From: JAFDZW01 sp964404255
GTDB lineage: Bacteria; Bacteroidota; Ignavibacteria; Palsa-1295
Assembly (NCBI GenBank): GCA_964404255.1
Contig: CAYOJJ010000013.1
Coordinates: 45,224 to 109,223 of the forward strand
Reading direction: 5' to 3'
DNA length: 64,000 bases
Shown: piece by piece, positions 61,563 to 64,000 of the stretch
Position numbering within the stretch: position 1 is the first letter of the stretch
Layout of the letters: each line of letters begins with the position of its first letter
Program-made: the position numbers and the translations under genes
The notes under the pieces: model-generated
Told to the model about the DNA's origin: nothing
The model's database searches: none
The model's input: the letters and a program-made list of their open reading frames with translations, nothing else

Positions 61563-62777
61563 ATGACGGTTCAGATAATAAGTAGTGTGGAAATGGCTTT
61601 CGCAGCGCTCTTCGCCAATCGAACCAGAGCGCTTCTGACAATGCTTGGTATTATCATTGGTGTTGCTTCGGTTATTACTCTTACCGCTATTGGTCATGGA
61701 GCTTCTGCCGATATTGAAAAGCGCATTGCTACGATGGGCACGAATTTGTTGCAGATCGATCCGGGCCCTAGTTCATTGCGCGGAGTAATGGTGGGGACGG
61801 CCGTTAACCTTACCGAACATGATGTAGAAGTATTGAAGCATTCACCGGTACTATCGGCCGTAGAGCCTTCGGTCGATTCCAGAGTGCAGGTCGTTGGCGC
61901 AAATACCAATTGGAATACCCGCATTCTCGGTACGACCCCGAAATGTTTAGAGATAAGAAATTATGTAATCGATCAGGGCACTGCATTTACCGATTACGAT
62001 GTCATTGCCGCAAAAAAAGTGTGTGTACTCGGCAGTACGGTGGCGCGGCAGCTTTTTGGTGATGCAAGTAATGCTTTGGGTAAAGAGGTTCGTATTGGGG
62101 CGGTTCCTTTGACTGTGTTAGGAGTGCTCGTTTCGAAAGGATTTAGCGCCAATGGCTTCGATCAGGATGATATTATCATTGGGCCGCTCTCCACTATTCA
62201 AAAACGTATCATGGGTACGACGTGGCTTGAAGATATTTTCGTTACCACCCCTTCGAGCGATTATACCAATGCCGCTATTGCCGATATTACTGACGTCCTG
62301 CGTCAACAGCATAAACTCACCGGCAAGGGAGATGACTTTAGAATTCGCTCCCAGGTAGAAATTGCCAAGGCTGCCGAAGCAAGCAGTGATACCTTGACCC
62401 AGCTCTTGCTCTGGGCAGCGATCATTGCCCTATTAGTGGGGGGAATTGGAATTATGAACATTATGCTGGTAAGTGTTACCGAGCGCACCCGGGAAATTGG
62501 CATTCGGAAATCGATTGGTGCTAAGCCAAGATTTATTCTAATGCAGTTTCTTATCGAAGCTTTTACGATCAGTATCGTGGGTGGCGCACTTGGCGTAATT
62601 GTAGGATTTGCAGGTAGTTACGCAATCTCAAATTCCAATGGCTGGCGCCTGATTATTTCTCCGTCATCGGTGCTGCTTTCCTTTGCCGCCGCGACGTCCG
62701 TTGGCCTCTTTTTTGGGTTCTATCCTGCCCGTAAAGCCGCTAAACTCAATCCGATAGAGGCACTGCGTTACGACTAA
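61563..62777 (+). CDS. MacB-type ABC transporter permease
   Basis: 404 residues. An N-terminal membrane helix (NRTRALLTMLGIIIGVASVI) precedes a MacB_PCD periplasmic domain (about 45-245). Three membrane helices of the FtsX domain follow (about 280-396), with the GGIGIMNIMLVSVTERTREI and GFYPARKAAKLNPIEALRYD signatures. MacB-type permeases drive lipoprotein, peptide or toxin export by mechanotransmission. The ATPase and periplasmic adaptor are not in the window. The gene is separated from the protease by a terminator and ends 583 bp before the 23S gene. Confidence 0.92.
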   Translation: MTVQIISSVEMAFAALFANRTRALLTMLGIIIGVASVITLTAIGHGASADIEKRIATMGTNLLQIDPGPSSLRGVMVGTAVNLTEHDVEVLKHSPVLSAVEPSVDSRVQVVGANTNWNTRILGTTPKCLEIRNYVIDQGTAFTDYDVIAAKKVCVLGSTVARQLFGDASNALGKEVRIGAVPLTVLGVLVSKGFSANGFDQDDIIIGPLSTIQKRIMGTTWLEDIFVTTPSSDYTNAAIADITDVLRQQHKLTGKGDDFRIRSQVEIAKAAEASSDTLTQLLLWAAIIALLVGGIGIMNIMLVSVTERTREIGIRKSIGAKPRFILMQFLIEAFTISIVGGALGVIVGFAGSYAISNSNGWRLIISPSSVLLSFAAATSVGLFFGFYPARKAAKLNPIEALRYD

Positions 62778-63360
62778 AAACAGATAAAAGCCCTTGAATT
62801 TCCTGTTTTCCACTTTTTTGAATTTTTTTTAAAGAAATTTTCGAGAAATACTTCGCGTATCGCGAACCCCTTGCAAGACAAGGCTTCCAGGGGTATTTTC
62901 AGAGCAGGAAATAGTGTCGTAACATGAGAATTCTCAGGTAATTTTAAGAAAAATAAAACTCATTCGGAACTTCGCGGGAGTACAGAGGCGTTATACCGCT
63001 CCCTTGACGAAAGGGAAGTTCTTTGACAAGCGACGCGGCGTGTAAAATGCCACTGATTATGAAGTAAGCGAGAGCCCAAACTAATCGAGTGGATCCGCGA
63101 AATGACGACAAAAGTATAAGTAATGGGAGCGTTGATATTCTTAGAAATAAGAGTACCAATGCTACCGCAAGTATCGAGCACAAAAGGTTACACTGGTAGC
63201 AATATCAGTGGAGCCCCAAGCGAGTAACGAAGAAGCTGACTTTAGATCGAAAGAGATAACGAAAGCGACTTCGGTACCGAACACTGTAGTGATGCACATT
63301 AGTAGTAAGGGTTCGTTAAGAACTGCTGCTGCTATCTGTATTGTGAACGTTTTTGGTGAA
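62778..63360 (+). promoter_or_regulatory. 23S rRNA leader region with boxA-like element
   Basis: 583 bp without a credible gene. An AT-rich, T-tract region lies near 62800-62850, where a promoter with an UP-like element may sit. At 63016-63030 the sequence AAGTTCTTTGACAAG matches the boxA antitermination element found before rRNA genes in Bacteroidota. The region near 62985-63003 can form a hairpin. No tRNA or 16S rRNA signature was found in it. Confidence 0.5.

Positions 63361-64000
<640 letters not shown>

Noticed and set aside
63016..63048. TTGACA followed by TAAAAT as a sigma-70 promoter for the 23S gene
   Set aside because: The spacer is only 14 bases, and TTGACA is better explained as part of the boxA-like GTTCTTTGACA element.
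63255..63300. A CCGAACACTG-like stretch recalling 5S rRNA
   Set aside because: Only about ten bases match and the flanking 5S helices are absent.

Overview
The window comes from a Gram-negative bacterium of the Bacteroidota/Chlorobi (FCB) side of the tree; a Kapabacteria- or Ignavibacteria-like lineage is my best guess, which is an inference and not proven here. The signs are several secreted proteins ending in type IX secretion (T9SS) type-A sorting domains, a DUF3078 protein, a carboxypeptidase-regulatory TonB receptor, few Shine-Dalgarno sequences, TANNTTTG-type promoter boxes, and LPS heptose genes. No insertion sequence, prophage, CRISPR array or tRNA was seen. The DNA is gene-dense and mostly housekeeping and envelope genes. 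The only gap over 300 bases is the leader of a 23S rRNA gene that runs off the right edge.

Layout. 1-3.1 kb: a TonB receptor under a TetR regulator, with two matching operator-like palindromes. 3.2-9.5 kb: DinB protein, secreted T9SS proteins, Mpl murein-recycling ligase, a heptosyltransferase-like enzyme. 9.5-18.9 kb: MoxR-like ATPase, amidotransferase, small lipoproteins, DCC and DUF309 proteins, a double TonB_C protein, ferredoxin, a barrel with thrombospondin-3 repeats, MscL, a bicovalent flavoprotein, DUF3078. 18.9-21.3 kb: a SAM-II riboswitch with terminator in front of a MetH C-terminal half that carries a DinB-like domain between its B12 and SAM modules. 21.3-26.1 kb: a hydrolase, then a translationally coupled ECF sigma / dual-membrane anti-sigma beta-barrel / lipoprotein operon. 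26.1-29.3 kb: rlmN-glcE-glcF. 29.3-35.9 kb: heptose adenylyltransferase, then a long minus-strand operon (2Fe-2S protein, LolA-like, GNAT, SRPBCC, Bcp, lipoprotein, DUF4905-like, outer-membrane barrel). 36-38.6 kb: dxr-rseP. 38.6-43.9 kb: two large T9SS proteins. 43.9-50.1 kb: an Old-Yellow-Enzyme/FN3 fusion, a CADD-type 4-aminobenzoate synthase, two S9 peptidase paralogues. 50.1-57.4 kb: cinA, pgpA, pgsA, desaturase, mltG, TPR protein, OmpA protein. 57.7-62.8 kb: lipoprotein, thermolysin-like T9SS protease, MacB-type permease. 63.36 kb onward: 23S rRNA with a boxA-like element but no 16S gene upstream in the window.

How they fit together. One-carbon and methionine metabolism shows twice: the SAM-sensing riboswitch controls a B12/SAM reactivation module of methionine synthase, and a self-sacrificing CADD enzyme supplies 4-aminobenzoate for the folate that the same reaction needs. 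Envelope biology is the other theme: phospholipid head-group synthesis, desaturation, murein processing, LPS heptose, OmpA anchoring, and a sigma/anti-sigma pair whose anti-sigma appears to span both membranes. The strongest candidates for something undescribed are the MetH-DinB fusion under a SAM-II switch, the dual-membrane anti-sigma operon and the Old-Yellow-Enzyme/FN3 fusion.
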